DNA of 64,000 nt from Paguma larvata (GCA_030068075.1 CM057833.1:44349587-44413586); one strand, 5' to 3'; numbered from the stretch's first letter, positions 1 to 11,533 are shown. Translations and numbers: made by a program. The notes: generated from the sequence alone by a model not told the origin.

Positions 1-961
1 CTGACTTCCTTCCCAACTAAAATGTATACTTCTGAGGGCAGAGACTTGGTATCATTTTCTGTTGTGGTATCAGCATCTAGAACCATGTCTGGCACATACT
101 TGGGGCTCGATAAACATTCATTGACTGACTGATGAACAGAAGGACTCCTGGACAATGAAAAGGAGCCATCTAAAGATCTGGGAGATCACTTCTTACACAG
201 GAAGAAGCAAACATTTATGCTTGGTAAGAACATGCTTGCTGTGTGTGAGGACAGGCCAAAAGGCCAGTCGGTGGGCTGAAGACAGTGAACGAGGGAGAGC
301 GGGGGTTCAGAGGGGAGTCTCCAAAGTACAGAGCAGCTAGAACATATAGGACTTTCTTGGCCTTGGTAAGGAGTTGGGGATGTTTGAATTTCATTCTCAA
401 TGTAAAATAGAGGTAAAGTGCTCAACAATTAGTTTAAGTAACTATTGAATTGAAAGCGTAATAGGCCCACAGAAGGTAGAGAAGAAAGGGATGCATTCCT
501 GGAGGGCTAAAAATAATGACAAGCTTCTTGGCAGTGTCACTTGGAGCTGACGGCTAGAGTAAGAAGGAGCAGAGGACAGAGATTATTACATGTGAGTCCG
601 TATCTTCCCACGGCAGGAGCCCTCCCATGACATACAAGGGCAAATCAAAAGCTCGGATTGTCCCAATTATTTAGCTTTGTTTAATATTAGAAGGACATGA
701 TATGGGACATGCAGATCAATGCAATATATACAGATGACAGAACCTGGGAATGTTTTATTTATATAAAGTTCATGGAAGGTGAAATTTTATCTATCTTTCT
801 CCTTATCAATATGTCACTCAATTGGCCCATCACTTACTCAGTTATTAAATAATTACTACTTGCATGTCTACTTCCTGGGGAAACAAAATGAGAAATACAG
901 AAAATTACGGAATTTAGAATCTAACAGATATCTCCAAAAATCTCTCATGTTGGAAAAATTC
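1..961. other. FYB2 intron 3, left edge; no gene
   Basis: This stretch lies within FYB2 intron 3 as inferred from exon order. Bases near 60-140 resemble the tail of an old L2 or MIR copy ('gtctggcacatacttggggctcgataaacattca' type ending). I recognise nothing else, and the short open frames show no family features. Confidence 0.5.
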
Positions 962-1195
962 TGAGGCAGGCTGGTGTAGTTGAAAATCCGTATAAATATC
1001 CAGTCCCGAGTTTGTATTCTGGATAAGCTCTGTGTATTTTAGAGCAAGTCATGGAACCTCTCTGAGCCCTTGGTTTCTCATCTACAAAATGGGAATATTA
1101 ATTTTTCTCCCTCCTAAGATGATCATGGGGCTAAAATGAGTCTAACAGATATAAAGGGCTAAGGAATGCCCAGCACACGGCCATAGTCCAAGATT
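962..1195 (+). repeat. MIR SINE, sense
   Basis: The core reads in the MIR order: an 'agcaagtcatggaacctctctgagcc' type segment, then 'tctcatctacaaaatgggaat', then a tail with 'ataaagggctaaggaatgcccagcac'. This is an ancient tRNA-derived SINE shared across mammals. Edges are approximate. Confidence 0.8.
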
Positions 1196-1792
1196 AGTTT
1201 CCATTCAACCTTTTTGAAGAAACCTATGTACAAAAATAAACTCTAAGTCTGCAATTCCATTGGCTAATTTCTTTCTAAATCATGAATTTTTCCAGCTTAT
1301 CACTTCAATGCCACTAAAGAGAGGTGAAACTTGATAACACTTCAATACTTGAGCTTCCATAGCCAGCCCCACTCACACAGATCTTTCTGCAGACGGAAAA
1401 AGAAATGCTAAGGCAGGAAATGTATTTGAGAATACCTGTCTGGACAAGGTCTAGGCTCAATTCGTAGAGCAGACCACGAGTCTATTAAAAGTTGCCCTCT
1501 TTTGTCATAGGTGGAGATCCTGTAAGGCAGCCTGGGGTGCTGGTTCATAGGTCGTGCTCTGAAACACGCAGACAAGGTCAAATCCTGGTATTGCTGATCC
1601 AGTTACATCATCTTGAAATCCTTAACCTGGTTATATGGTCAGAGAGTCCACTAACTACCAACTTCATGGAGTAGTTACAGTTGGGAGCTTTAAAATGAGA
1701 GAGTAGACATTAAGTACAGGGCACAAATCTCTGTCCATGACAAGTGCTCAATAAATAGAATAGGTGAATTTCTTTTTAAAGAAGGAACACTT

Positions 1793-2527
1793 GAAAATAT
1801 GAAAAAAGAGTACACGTGCTCCTGTGCATCAGCATTTCTGTGTCTCTTGGGTAGATTCCTAGCAGGGCAATTGCTGGATCATAGGGTAGCTCTATTTTCA
1901 TTTTTTTGAGGAACCTCCACACCGCTTTCCAGAGTGGCTGCACCAGTCTGCATTCCCACCAACAGTGTAGGAGGGTGCCTACTTCTCCACATCCTCGCCA
2001 GCACTTTCGACAATAGCCAAATCATGGAAAGAGACCAAGTGCCCATCAACTGACGAATGGATAAAGAAGTTATGGTACTTATATACAATGGACTACTACG
2101 TGGCAATGAGAAAAAATGAAATCTGGCCATGTGTAGCAACATGGATGGAACTGGAGGGTATTATGTTAAGTGAAATAAGTCAGTCAGAAAAAGACAGATA
2201 CCATATGTTTCCACGAATAGGTGGACTTTGTGAGACTAAGCAAAAACCAGGGGGAGGGGAAGAGGGGAAAGGAAAAAAAGACACAGAGAGGGAGGGAGAT
2301 AAAACATAAGAGACTCTCAAAGACTAAGAAAAAAACTGAGGGTAAGGGGGATGAGGGAGGGGGGAGACGGGGTGATGGGCATTAAAAAGGGCACATGTTG
2401 GGATGAACACTGGGTGTTATATGTAAACCAATTTGAAAATAAACTATTATAAAAAAAAAAGAACCTTCAAGTGGAACTATTAAACCACAAAAAAAAAAAA
2501 AAAAAAAAAGAAAATATGAAAAAAGAG
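1793..2527 (+). mobile_element. L1 3' end with 5' inversion (twin priming)
   Basis: An 18-bp target duplication, GAAAATATGAAAAAAGAG, brackets the copy at 1793-1810 and 2510-2527. Bases 1811 to about 2007 are L1 ORF2-end sequence in reverse orientation; from about 2008 the element reads forward ('gacaatagccaaatcatgg') through the L1 3' end to AATAAA and a poly-A at about 2451-2460. The reverse half matches, as reverse complement, the forward L1 at 45565-46374. The inverted 5' part is the signature of twin-primed reverse transcription. About 28 non-L1 bases and a second poly-A (2490-2509) follow the first tail. No intact L1 protein remains. Confidence 0.9.
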
Positions 2528-3449
2528 AAAACTCCCAAACACACGTGCTATTCTTGCTACCACCGCCCTTGGAAAGACAGGCCAAAAACAGTGGCCTTGT
2601 TGTATCCCTGAAATCCAATTAAAAAGAGATAAGAAGTTATTGAAGTGGTTTAGGCTGAAGCCACCTGAAGATTCTAGGTCTATGACTTAATAAGGCAGAG
2701 GCTTCAAAAAATTCCCTCTCTTAATTCTTGTCCCATGGTGACTGAATTTAGCACTCTGGGATGTCAGAGCTCACCTTCACCTCCCAGATACCGTCACGAG
2801 GAATCTCTCATGACATTGGTCACTCAGAGCAGGCCTAAACTAGCTTTAACTACCTGAAATGCAGTCATTCAAGAAAGAGCCCTGTAGTTCCAAACAACTT
2901 AAGAACTAGAACTAAGAGGTTCTGGTCTTACATGCACAAAGGCCCAAGGGCATGTTGTTTCATTTAAGTAAAAAACAATCCCAAACATCTTTCAGGAAGG
3001 GTCAATCTTGCACTGAACACTGATGATGTGCCAAGCATTCCACATGTGTTAATGCCAACAATGATGGAAACAGCTAATCACCTAGAAACCATCTCATATT
3101 CCTCTCTTGCCCTCCAATCTCCTCTACAGCTGATCCCGTAATCACTGCATTTCCTTTAGAATATATCTAGAGTCCTTTCATTTTGTTAAATCTCCATTTC
3201 TACCACTTTGTCCATATTAAGTGATTTAATCTCTTTGTGGCTCAGTTTCCTCATGTACAAAACTGGGTATCATCTACCTCTTTGGACTCTCATAAATGGG
3301 ATCCTATGTGTGAAGAACTTGAAGATATAAAATACGCAAGCTCATTCTTGGATTTGTTATCATCACTCTTTTTGTTGTTGTAATGGCTTCTGAAGCGGTT
3401 TCTACTGGTTTCAGTACTAAGTTTATTATTTATACAGCATCCAAAGTGA
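2528..3449. other. Intronic sequence with one MIR
   Basis: A sense MIR fragment lies at about 3220-3345 ('ctctttgtggctcagtttcctcatgtacaaaactgggtatc'). I see no exon, RNA gene or recent mobile element in the rest. Confidence 0.55.
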
Positions 3450-3810
3450 TCTTTACAAAATAAATGTCAGCACATGTCACTCCCTGGCATAAAACTTCTG
3501 TGGCTTCCTAGTGTATTTAGAGCAAAATCCAAATTCATTCCATGGCTCTCAAGACCACGATTGCACCTGCCCACTGCTCTCCTCTCGTTTCTTCTCTCAG
3601 TGTGCAGATGTAGTTCTCCCTTGAGACCCCATTCCCTCTCCTGGAATGTCCATCTCCTAGACATTTTGTGACTGGGTCCCTCATGATGCAGGTCTCAACC
3701 TGAATGTCACCATGTCTGGCCTTTCCTGATCATCCTACACTTTCTGTATCCTAGTTACTATCTGAATGCTCTTTTAAATTTGCTTTAAGAATCTTAACCA
3801 CTATTTAAAT
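3450..3810 (+). repeat. L2 LINE 3' end
   Basis: The order 'tcactccctggcataaaacttctgtggcttcc', then 'agagcaaaatccaaattc', 'cctggaatgtccatctcc', 'caacctgaatgtcacc' and 'cctttcctgatcatcctac' follows the L2 3' consensus. The short open frames on both strands here are shadows of this relic. Confidence 0.8.
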
Positions 3811-5762
3811 AAAGACTACAGATGCATTTGCTTGACCACAGTAGTGGTGTTCTGTTATTATCAATATTTTACTTGAATGCCTTAGGTAAGACATTTATTC
3901 CCATTCCCACAGGATCTATCCCTCCCTGTCATGTAACTCACATCCTAGACATAGCGACATAATGCGCTCAGCCCTACAAGACATCTGTGTTTCTCACTTT
4001 GCATGGGGCAGAAATACCAGAACACAAATACAATAGCATGTTCCAAAATATTAGGTTCAAAGAGATCATCCGGAATGCTCAAAATAGAGTTATATGATCT
4101 TTTAAAGACTATCATTAAAATGAAAACACAAAATTAAAAAGGTCAGGAAAGAAAATGGTGGACTCCTGGGATCCACCCACACACCCTCATCTGCGAAACA
4201 CCCTACTGTATGAATCTTCTCTCCTAAAAAAAACAGGCTCTCTTTCTTAGTGTTTGAGTCAGAGATTTCTGAGTCAGGACTACCCCTGACACTTCTTAAT
4301 GGGAGGAAAGCCATATTTATAGCTAATGAATAAAATATTAGCCGACTCTGCTAAGTACTGACAGAGACCCAGTGCTAATTGCTACCCTGGGACTAACCTG
4401 CTTTGCTCACACAAGTAGGGGCTGCTTAGTCAAGAGGGATGCCAGCCAACTTGGTTCTCCTGAAAGAATGATGACAAAGAACAACCTCCGAAGAGCCTTT
4501 TCACCATTGGGAATTAACGAGATATTTATTCCAGAGATAACAAGAAACGGAGAGGCCAAGGGTTGGAAAACCAAGACTCACCGAGCATCCTCTGAGTACC
4601 CCATGCCTCGTACAAGTTATCTCACTTAGTCTCCGTGACAGTCAATGAAGAAGTACTATTGTGTCCACTTTACAGATGTGTATAGCAAAGCTCTGAGCTG
4701 TCACAGGTGGAGAGGAAGCATTTGACTCTATGGGAATCTGACTCCAGACTTGACCTTGTTGCATTACACAATGTTGCTTCTCATATTTAACACACAATAT
4801 AAAAACGTTCGAAAATAAAAGTGGCTACTGTAAATGCACTGAGTTTCTAACAAGATGATTAAAACATGTGTCCATAAAAGTACAGTTGCAGACTCCTGTT
4901 TTGTGAGTAATAGTTGAAAATGATGGAAGTTTTATTTAACACAATGTGGCCCTTATCGGTCTTAAAAGCTGTCACGTAAGGGAGGGGTAAGGACCCTGGT
5001 TACCATACCAGTGAGTAGATCTTGGACAGACAGCTGGATGTCTAGGGTAGGGAGGTCATTTTTTTGGTTGAGTTCAACTCAGGTTTTTGAATACGTAAGA
5101 CAAATGTGTCGCACGTGTGTATGTATATGTATGTACATGTAAGAAACTTTTGTCTATACACTTCCATATTCTGAATGTATATAAGAGGGCTTGGTATATA
5201 GTAGTCAATTAACATATGATGAATGAATAAAATCTGCCCCAACAAGAAAAATATTGGACTCTTCTGGTAATGAGCTCTCCATCAAAGGATTTTTGAAGAG
5301 ATTAAGGTTCAGAGCATGTATTCTTGCCTCTGGAGGGGGGTTAAACAACAGCCAAGCAAGCATTATTGAACACTCTCTGGATGCTTGGCATTGCACTCGA
5401 CACCTTACAATCACTATTTCATTTAACATTTGCCCTACCTATGAGTTAGATTCTATCAGTCTTCCATCTTACATGTGTAGAAACTAAGGTCTGCAGAGCC
5501 CAGGGCACTTGTCCAAGGTTATGCAGGTGTGAAGTGGTAGGCCTCAGGCTAACACCCCCAGACTTGTTAATGGTATGCTATGTGGCCTGCTACATCCAAT
5601 AATCACCAGGTCCCCTTCCAGTCATGAGACCCAACGTATTGTCTCTATTATCTGTACAGAAGATCAGTACCGCAAGCATGGAAGATGTTCTTTCCAAACA
5701 AGAGCCAGTTTCCATGAAAGTTGTATCTAACGCTGCTCAGCACCATCGCATTTAATTGTCTA
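3811..5762. other. Intronic sequence with MIR relics
   Basis: Antisense MIR fragments lie at about 4595-4760 ('ccactttacagatgtgtatagcaaagctctgagc') and 5370-5590 ('ttacatgtgtagaaactaaggtctgcagagcc'). Bases 5170-5235 resemble an L2 tail ending 'gatgaatgaataaa'. The remainder shows nothing I recognise. Confidence 0.55.
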
Positions 5763-5777
5763 AACTAACATGTCACT

Positions 5778-5990
5778 GGGGCGCCTGGGTGGCTCAGTCA
5801 GTTAAGCATCTGATTTTGGCTCAGGTCATGATCTTGTGGTTTATGAGTTCAAGCCCCACTTCGGGCTCTGCGCTGACAGCTCAGAGCCTGGAGCCTGTTT
5901 CGGATTCTGTGTCTCCCTCTCTCTGCCCACCCCCTGCTTACACTCTGTCTCTCTCTCAAAAGTAAACATTAAAAAAATAAAAAGTAAATC
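5778..5990 (+). mobile_element. Felid CAN-SINE
   Basis: Head GGGGCGCCTGGGTGGCTC, tRNA-like region, 'gctctgcgctgacagctcagagcctggagcctg', CT-rich stretch and an A-rich tail. A 15-bp target duplication with two mismatches flanks it (5763-5777, 5991-6005). Confidence 0.93.
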
Positions 5991-6005
5991 AACTAACAGA
6001 TCACT

Positions 6006-6989
6006 GACCAGCTAGTCCTAACTTCTCAGCAAGGCACCTCATTAACTTTAGGATCCAACTCAGCTCTTCTTCTTCCCCATCAGAATACTCTGTGTCTGTT
6101 TATCCTCCACTTTCATACTACTGCCTTGTTTTCAGTCACATTGTCTCTATACTGAGCATCCCTGGGTCCATCCATCCATCAACAAATGCTAAGTCGGGAA
6201 CGTGGTTTCCGGGAACAATACCCTGCCCTTACCCACTGTATAGTCTCACAAAAGGGAATAAGCACACCTATGTAATTATGACCCATCACTCAGTGGACAT
6301 CTCAAGAGCTTTTATCCTCCACGAATCCGCCCCTAAGTATCTCGGTTCCTTTTTGCCTCTTTTGCTTTGTACTCTTATATCACCATGACCCCTACTGTAA
6401 CTGAGGTACAATGAACCTCATTTCTGATGATGGCTGGGTTCTAAAGTCAGTGTGAAAGGACGCAAGAGTCCAGTTGCCCTTCCAAGTTCCTTAGGAAGGA
6501 GGTGTCACGTTAGAGACTCCCCACTGTTTCCCAATATGTGCCCATCAAGCGAGTTTGTCCTCCATATTCAAACAGACCGCTGTCTTTGATCAAAGTGCCA
6601 GAGAAGAAGTCAGCTTAGTTGGAGCCAAACTGTAGGAATAATGTGTATCTGGTTTCATACTTCAATCACAGCACACGTATAATCACACTGAGATGCTCAC
6701 AGAATGTGAGTCATGAGGGAACCAAGATTAACTCAGTGCACAGCAGAATTACATTGTCCCCTCACACTGTCACCGTGGGGCCCACGTTTATTGAGTAAAC
6801 AGTGCAGTTCATTGCCTTAGCTGTCTAAATTGTTCTTTCTTGTTCACAAAAATGCACATAGAATGTGGCTCCACTGACCTTTCCTGCGCTGTCATTTAAC
6901 TCTTTTAAATGGGCAGCTAAACTAGGAGCTCCTGGAGCAGGTGGACCATGTACAATACTGATGATCAATTCCTTGGTGAACAAGATTGT
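6006..6989. other. Intronic sequence, nothing recognised
   Basis: I see no recent mobile element, exon or RNA gene. Open frames, including a 98-residue one at 6092-6388, have no recognisable domain and no splice context. Confidence 0.5.
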
Positions 6990-7900
6990 CTTACTTTACC
7001 AAGATTTGGTTCCTGTCTACCCCCACAATACCATTTCTTTTCATTCCTTACTACCCATTCCACACCAATTCTACTCATCCTATTTCTAGTTTTCATAGAT
7101 ACCAGTTTCCTCATACCTCTTGCCTCTGCCTACAGCACGCTTCTCCACGTTATCCAGCAAATGTCTATCTTCAGTACTCACTTCAAATGTTTCCTCTTCA
7201 GTGATAAGCTGATTGGATCTACACCCCTATTCTCCACTCCTTCTTGGATCCCTGCCCTTTTTAGATAATGTTTTGGTGTCCTCCCATGCTGAAGCTGGGC
7301 CACGTGACTTGCTTTGACCAACAGGATGTGAGCAAATGTGATCCAGCAGAGCCTGAAAAGTGTCTGTGCAAGTGGGATTGTATTGCTTGTCTGCTGTGAC
7401 TGTAGGTTGTTCCTCAGCCAACTTGTGGGAGGGTGAGGCAGATGGTGCTAACTCAGGTTGCCCCAGGCATGCCAGCCAAGGCAATCCTAGATCAGCCAGC
7501 TGCAGGGTGACCCCAGACACATGAGCAATCCCAGTCAATATCAGCAAAAAGTGCCTAAGGAGTCTGCAACATATGAGCAACGCTAGCTGAGCACAGCCCA
7601 GAAGGCTCAACCCACACTGGTGCTGTATGCTGTTGGTACTTTGTTGTATATTATGTAGTATGATTGTAGCAATAGATAGATAACTGATACATTTTCTGTA
7701 AAGGCTTCACTGACCCTCCCAAGGACAAGTGATCACTCCCATATTTGTGCAACCTCTATATCTTGTACATCCCTCTATTAGAAACTTCACACATTCTAGT
7801 CTTATAAACATTTGGTAAATAATATGGTGATCTGTTTATATGTTTACTTCTTCTTCCAAGGCTGACCTTCTTGAGAAAAGGAGCCTATTTGTGAGGGAGG
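6990..7900 (+). repeat. L2-like relic split by an LTR-like insert
   Basis: Bases 6990-7210 ('cctgtctacccccaca' to 'cttcaaatgtttcctcttcagtgataagc') and 7690-7900 ('aaaggcttcactgaccctccc') read as two halves of one L2 3' end. The interruption is about 7258-7690. Family assignment is from memory of the consensus; edges are loose. Confidence 0.5.
7258..7690 (+). repeat. Ancient LTR-like repeat
   Basis: The segment has 'cacgtgacttgctttgaccaacaggatgtgagc' near its start and ends 'gtagcaatagatagataactgatac'. That layout is typical of old mammalian LTR-class repeats. I cannot name the subfamily. A 127-codon open frame on the minus strand (7227-7610) lies inside it and is not considered a gene. Confidence 0.5.
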
Positions 7901-7914
7901 GGAGGTTGATATAA

Positions 7915-8520
7915 TCAAAACAGTTTGGGCATTCTTGTTAGTACAGACATTATGGAAAAGAGTATAGAGGTTCAATCAAGAATTGAACTGAAATATGATC
8001 TAACACTACCATTCTTGGGTATGTATCTGAAGGAAATGACATTAGCATCTTGAAGAGATACTGCTACACTCCTGTTAATATTGCAATAGGCAAGATATGG
8101 ACACAACCTAAGCATCCATCAACAGATAAATGGATAAAGAAGACGTGCTGTCTATATACAACAGAATGTTATTCAGACAAGAAAGGAGACAGTTCTTCCC
8201 TCAGTGACAACATGGATGGACCTTGATGGCATTAGGCTAAGTGAGATAAGTCAGACAGAGAAAAAGCAATTATCATATGGTATCACTTGTATGGAAAGTA
8301 TAAAAAATGAAACTTGTAAAAACAGACAGTAAATAGTGGGTATCAGGGACTGAGGGGTGAGTGAAGTGGGGAGATATTATTTAGGGGTACTAATTTATAA
8401 CTGGTAGATAAATAAGTTCCAGAGATATGATGTACCAATACTGATTACAGTAAAAAACTGTTTTATTATAAATTTTAAAGTTGCTAAGAGAATAGATCTT
8501 AACTGTTTTCAACATAAAAG
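7915..8520 (+). mobile_element. Old L1 3' fragment
   Basis: It contains the ORF2-end order 'aagcatccatcaacagataaatggataaagaag', then 'caacatggatggaccttgatggcattaggctaagtgagataagtcagacagag'. It is more diverged than the other L1 copies and has no clean target duplication, so it is an old L1. Confidence 0.8.
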
Positions 8521-9516
8521 AGAAATGATAATTAGGTGAGGTGAAGAAGGTGTTAGCTAATGCTATTGTAGCAATAATACTGCAATTTATAAATGTATCA
8601 TACTAACACCTCGCATACCTCAGACTTACACAATCTTGTATTTCCATTATAGTCAATAGAAAAAATAGTTCGGGCATGCTTGGGTTGGAATCATAGTTCT
8701 GCAAATGGCCAGACTTTCTGAGCCCAAGTGTCTTCAGCTAGAAAATGAGGACAGAAGTAGCCATTTTGCAGCCTTGAGAAAAGGAAGTGAGAAAATCTGT
8801 ATGAAGTAGCCAGCCCAATGCATGACACATCCAAAGGCTCAACAGATAGTATTGGGTTGAGTGAATTAATGAACTGACACTTCATGGCAAAATTCTCAGA
8901 ATAAGCACAGAGAAAACATAAGGTCCTTTGTCCCATTACCAATTCCTAACATCACGCCAGCTGCCCACAGCATTCTGTAGCCTCTAATTCGATTTATTAC
9001 TATGGAAGCTGATGTTTCCATTTACTGAACCCAACTGTATAATAAATAAAGGTACCTCAGAGGACCATCTTTGCAACTTAATGTCAGCACAGCAGTTAAA
9101 TGCAGTTTATTTAATCTCTCCTCTAAAACAAAAGTTGCAGTTTGTTGCTTATAAATCTGTTCTCCCTGCAGCCCTTTGGAGAAATACAGACACCTGGCAT
9201 GTACTTATTGCCTGCTCTCAGGCAGGTTAAGCAGCCTTGTCAATGCTGGATGCGCTGTGCTCCTGCCCAATTAAGAAGCAGGTACTCACCTCTCTGGAGG
9301 CAGGCAGCCCTCTTCCACAGCTGCTGCAAGAGCAAGAGGCAGAGTGAGAAGGGGCTTGGGTGGCAGCCTGATTAAAGTCAACTTTGTGCAACACCCTCAC
9401 CCCAGAGACAAAACGAGGAGCGGCAACTCACTAGTGCCCCAAGCCTCCTCCCCCCAACCCCAGCACCTAGGGGACCCTCGGTCCTACAGTCCAGCATTCA
9501 CCCACACTTCATGGTG
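8521..9516. other. Intronic sequence, nothing recognised
   Basis: Mixed single-copy-looking sequence. A MIR-like trace near 8690-8860 ('cagctagaaaatgagg') is too weak to call. No exon or RNA gene seen. Confidence 0.5.
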
Positions 9517-9788
9517 TTTTTTTTTTTAATGTGTGTGTGTATGTGTGAGAGAGAGAGTGAGAGAATGAGAGAGAGAGAGAGAGAGTGAGAGAGAGACAGA
9601 GAGTGAGAGAGAGACAGAGAGTGAGAGAGAGAGTGAGAGAGAGAGAGCAGGAGAAGAGCAGAGAGACAGGGAGACACAGAATCCAAAGCAGGCTCCAGGC
9701 TCTGAGCTGTCAGCAGAGCCTGATGTGGGGCTGGAACATGACCCGAGTTGAACTCACACGCTCAACCAACCAAGCCACCCGGGTGCCC
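9517..9788 (-). mobile_element. Felid CAN-SINE with expanded GA tract
   Basis: In reverse orientation the head (near 9788) reads GGGCACCCGGGTGGCTTGG, followed by the body and a greatly expanded (GA)n microsatellite at about 9546-9655 interrupted by GT units, then poly-T at the left. The target duplication is unclear ('atggtg'/'atgatg'). Confidence 0.85.
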
Positions 9789-9939
9789 TATGATGCTTCT
9801 TCAGGAGTACTCTCCTGATCTCTCCTGTATTAGACTCTGTCCTTCTGGAGTACCAGAACTGGGTGTGGGGTTCTCTGTCTCTTGCGTCTATCACAGGGCC
9901 CAGGGCAAAGAGAGCGTAGCTGTTCAAACACAAGCTTGA

Positions 9940-10140
9940 AATAATGATAACGTTGCATTTACTGAGCACTTACAGCCGTGCCAAACAGTGTTTCAACTCT
10001 TTCCGTGACTCATCTCATTTATCCTCACAGAAATCATGTGACAGGAGTGTCATTGTCATTCCCATTTTACAGATAAGGACGATGAGGCTCAGTGAATAAC
10101 ATGCCCAGACCTAAATAGCTAGTGAGTGGGGGAGCTGTAG
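9940..10140 (-). repeat. MIR SINE, antisense
   Basis: Antisense MIR order: 'tttactgagcacttacag', 'tcatctcatttatcctcacag', 'cattcccattttacagataaggacgatgaggctcag', then 'aaatagctagtgagtgggggagctg'. Ancient; edges approximate. Confidence 0.75.
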
Positions 10141-10292
10141 TGTACAAAGCCCATTTTATTACAAAGACTTGGTGCTTTGTTCTATGTTCTCTGACAGCCT
10201 TCTTCACTTTCAGAGAGAGTGTTTGAGGTCTGAATGATTTAATGTTTTTAAAAATCATACTTAGCTTTCCCTGTTATGGAGACGGCCAAATT

Positions 10293-10377
10293 ATTATTGT
10301 ATAATTATACAATAATTATAATTATTGTAAATAATATATTGTAAAATTATAATTTTATAAGTATTATTATACTTATA
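10293..10377. repeat. Cluster of four AT-rich palindromes
   Basis: Three perfect palindromes (10293-10316, 24 bases; 10308-10329, 22 bases, overlapping the first; 10342-10357, 16 bases) are followed by an inverted repeat with 9-bp arms and a 4-base loop (10356-10377). The block is nearly pure A and T and abuts the poly-A end of the BTF3 pseudogene. It could extrude cruciforms; no function is implied. Confidence 0.9.
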
Positions 10378-10589
10378 AAAGCTCTCTTTCTTTTCCTTTT
10401 TTTCTTTTTTTTAATCACTAGGCAAAGAACTTTATTAACCTTGTTTCAAACTTTATTCCCAGACTTCTTCAGCTTCATCAGTTGCCAAGAATGAATTGTG
10501 TATAAGCAAACACTGAAGAGAGTTGCAATGTCCAAGGGGCTGGACTTTAAAAATGTTAGAGACCTAGATTTTATCAGATCCATGAACAA

Positions 10590-10679
10590 AATTTTATTTT
10601 AATTTTTTTAAACATTTATTCATTTTTTTTGAGAGACATAGAGTGGGGGAACAGCACGCGCGCGCACACACACACACGG

Positions 10680-10722
<43 letters not shown>

Positions 10723-10861
10723 GACAGAATCCAAAGCAGGCTTCAGGCTCTGAGCCGTCAGCACAGAGCCAGACGCAGGACTCTAACTCATGAACCATGA
10801 GATCATGTGACCTGAGTGGAAGTTGGTCACTTAACCAACTGAGCCACCCAGGTGCCCCCAC
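10590..10861 (-). mobile_element. Felid CAN-SINE inside BTF3 pseudogene 3' UTR
   Basis: The reverse-oriented head ends at about 10858 (GGGGCACCTGGGTGGCTC). The CT-rich region is replaced by a long CA/CG tract. An approximate target duplication ('gaacaaaattttattt' at 10574, 'aaacaaaagttttaaa' at 10862) flanks it. It interrupts the pseudogene's 3' UTR, so it is the younger element. Confidence 0.88.
10654..10720. repeat. Alternating CG/CA microsatellite
   Basis: Alternating purine-pyrimidine sequence: GCACGCGCGCGC then (CA)n, three G, CGCG, and (CA)n of about 18 units. This composition favours left-handed Z-DNA. It sits within the SINE. Confidence 0.95.
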
Positions 10862-11300
10862 AAACAAAAGTTTTAAAAGCAGTCATAATATAAAAACGAA
10901 CAGCTCCTGCTAACTTCTTCAAGTTCTATCTCCTTCAGAAGTGGACTCCATTCAGTTTGCTTCATTCTTGGAAGCTTCGTCAAAAGGCTCTACACAATCT
11001 GCAACTTCCTCCTCCTCCTCCTCCTCCTCCTCTCTGGTAGCAAGTGGTGCTTCTCCAGCCACAGACTGTGTGGGCAGGAGCTGTGGCCAGTCTTTGCCAA
11101 CTAGTCAGACTGTGTGCCAAGCTGGTTTAAGACACCGGGTAGGCCTTTCTGTCAGCTTCTTCATCTCAGCATGGCCTGTGATGGTCAAAGTGTCACTGTC
11201 CCGGATGCCTGAACTTCAGGGTTGCAAAAGCAGATCACCGTTCCTTGGTTTGTGAACATACACACTTCTTTAATTCACCAGAGCTATTGTTTACCCCTAC

Positions 11301-11330
11301 GTTTTTTTTTAATGTTTACTTTTTATTTTT

Positions 11331-11366
<36 letters not shown>

Positions 11367-11533
11367 CAGCATAAGCAGGGTAGGGTCAGAGAGATGGAGA
11401 CACAGAATCTGAGGCAGGCTCCAGGCTCTAAGCTGTCAGCACAGAGCCCGATGTGGGGCTCAAACGCACTAACCGTGAGATCATGACCTGAGCCAAAGTC
11501 AGATGCTTAGCTACTGAGCCACCCAGGCGCTCC
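11301..11533 (-). mobile_element. Felid CAN-SINE inside BTF3 pseudogene coding part
   Basis: Reverse-oriented SINE with poly-T and (GA)n at the left and its head at the right (GGAGCGCCTGGGTGGCTC). The target duplication TACCCCTA lies at 11292-11299 and 11534-11541. It cuts the pseudogene at the codons for GVNN; the 'ttaggggta' sequence is duplicated on both sides. Confidence 0.93.

Noticed and set aside
1879..2309. L1-derived open frames on opposite strands suggesting two genes
   Set aside because: They are the two halves of one L1 ORF2 end, inverted relative to each other by twin priming.
9498..9686. A Leu-Ser-His-rich open frame on the minus strand
   Set aside because: It is the translation of the (GA)n tract in a SINE.
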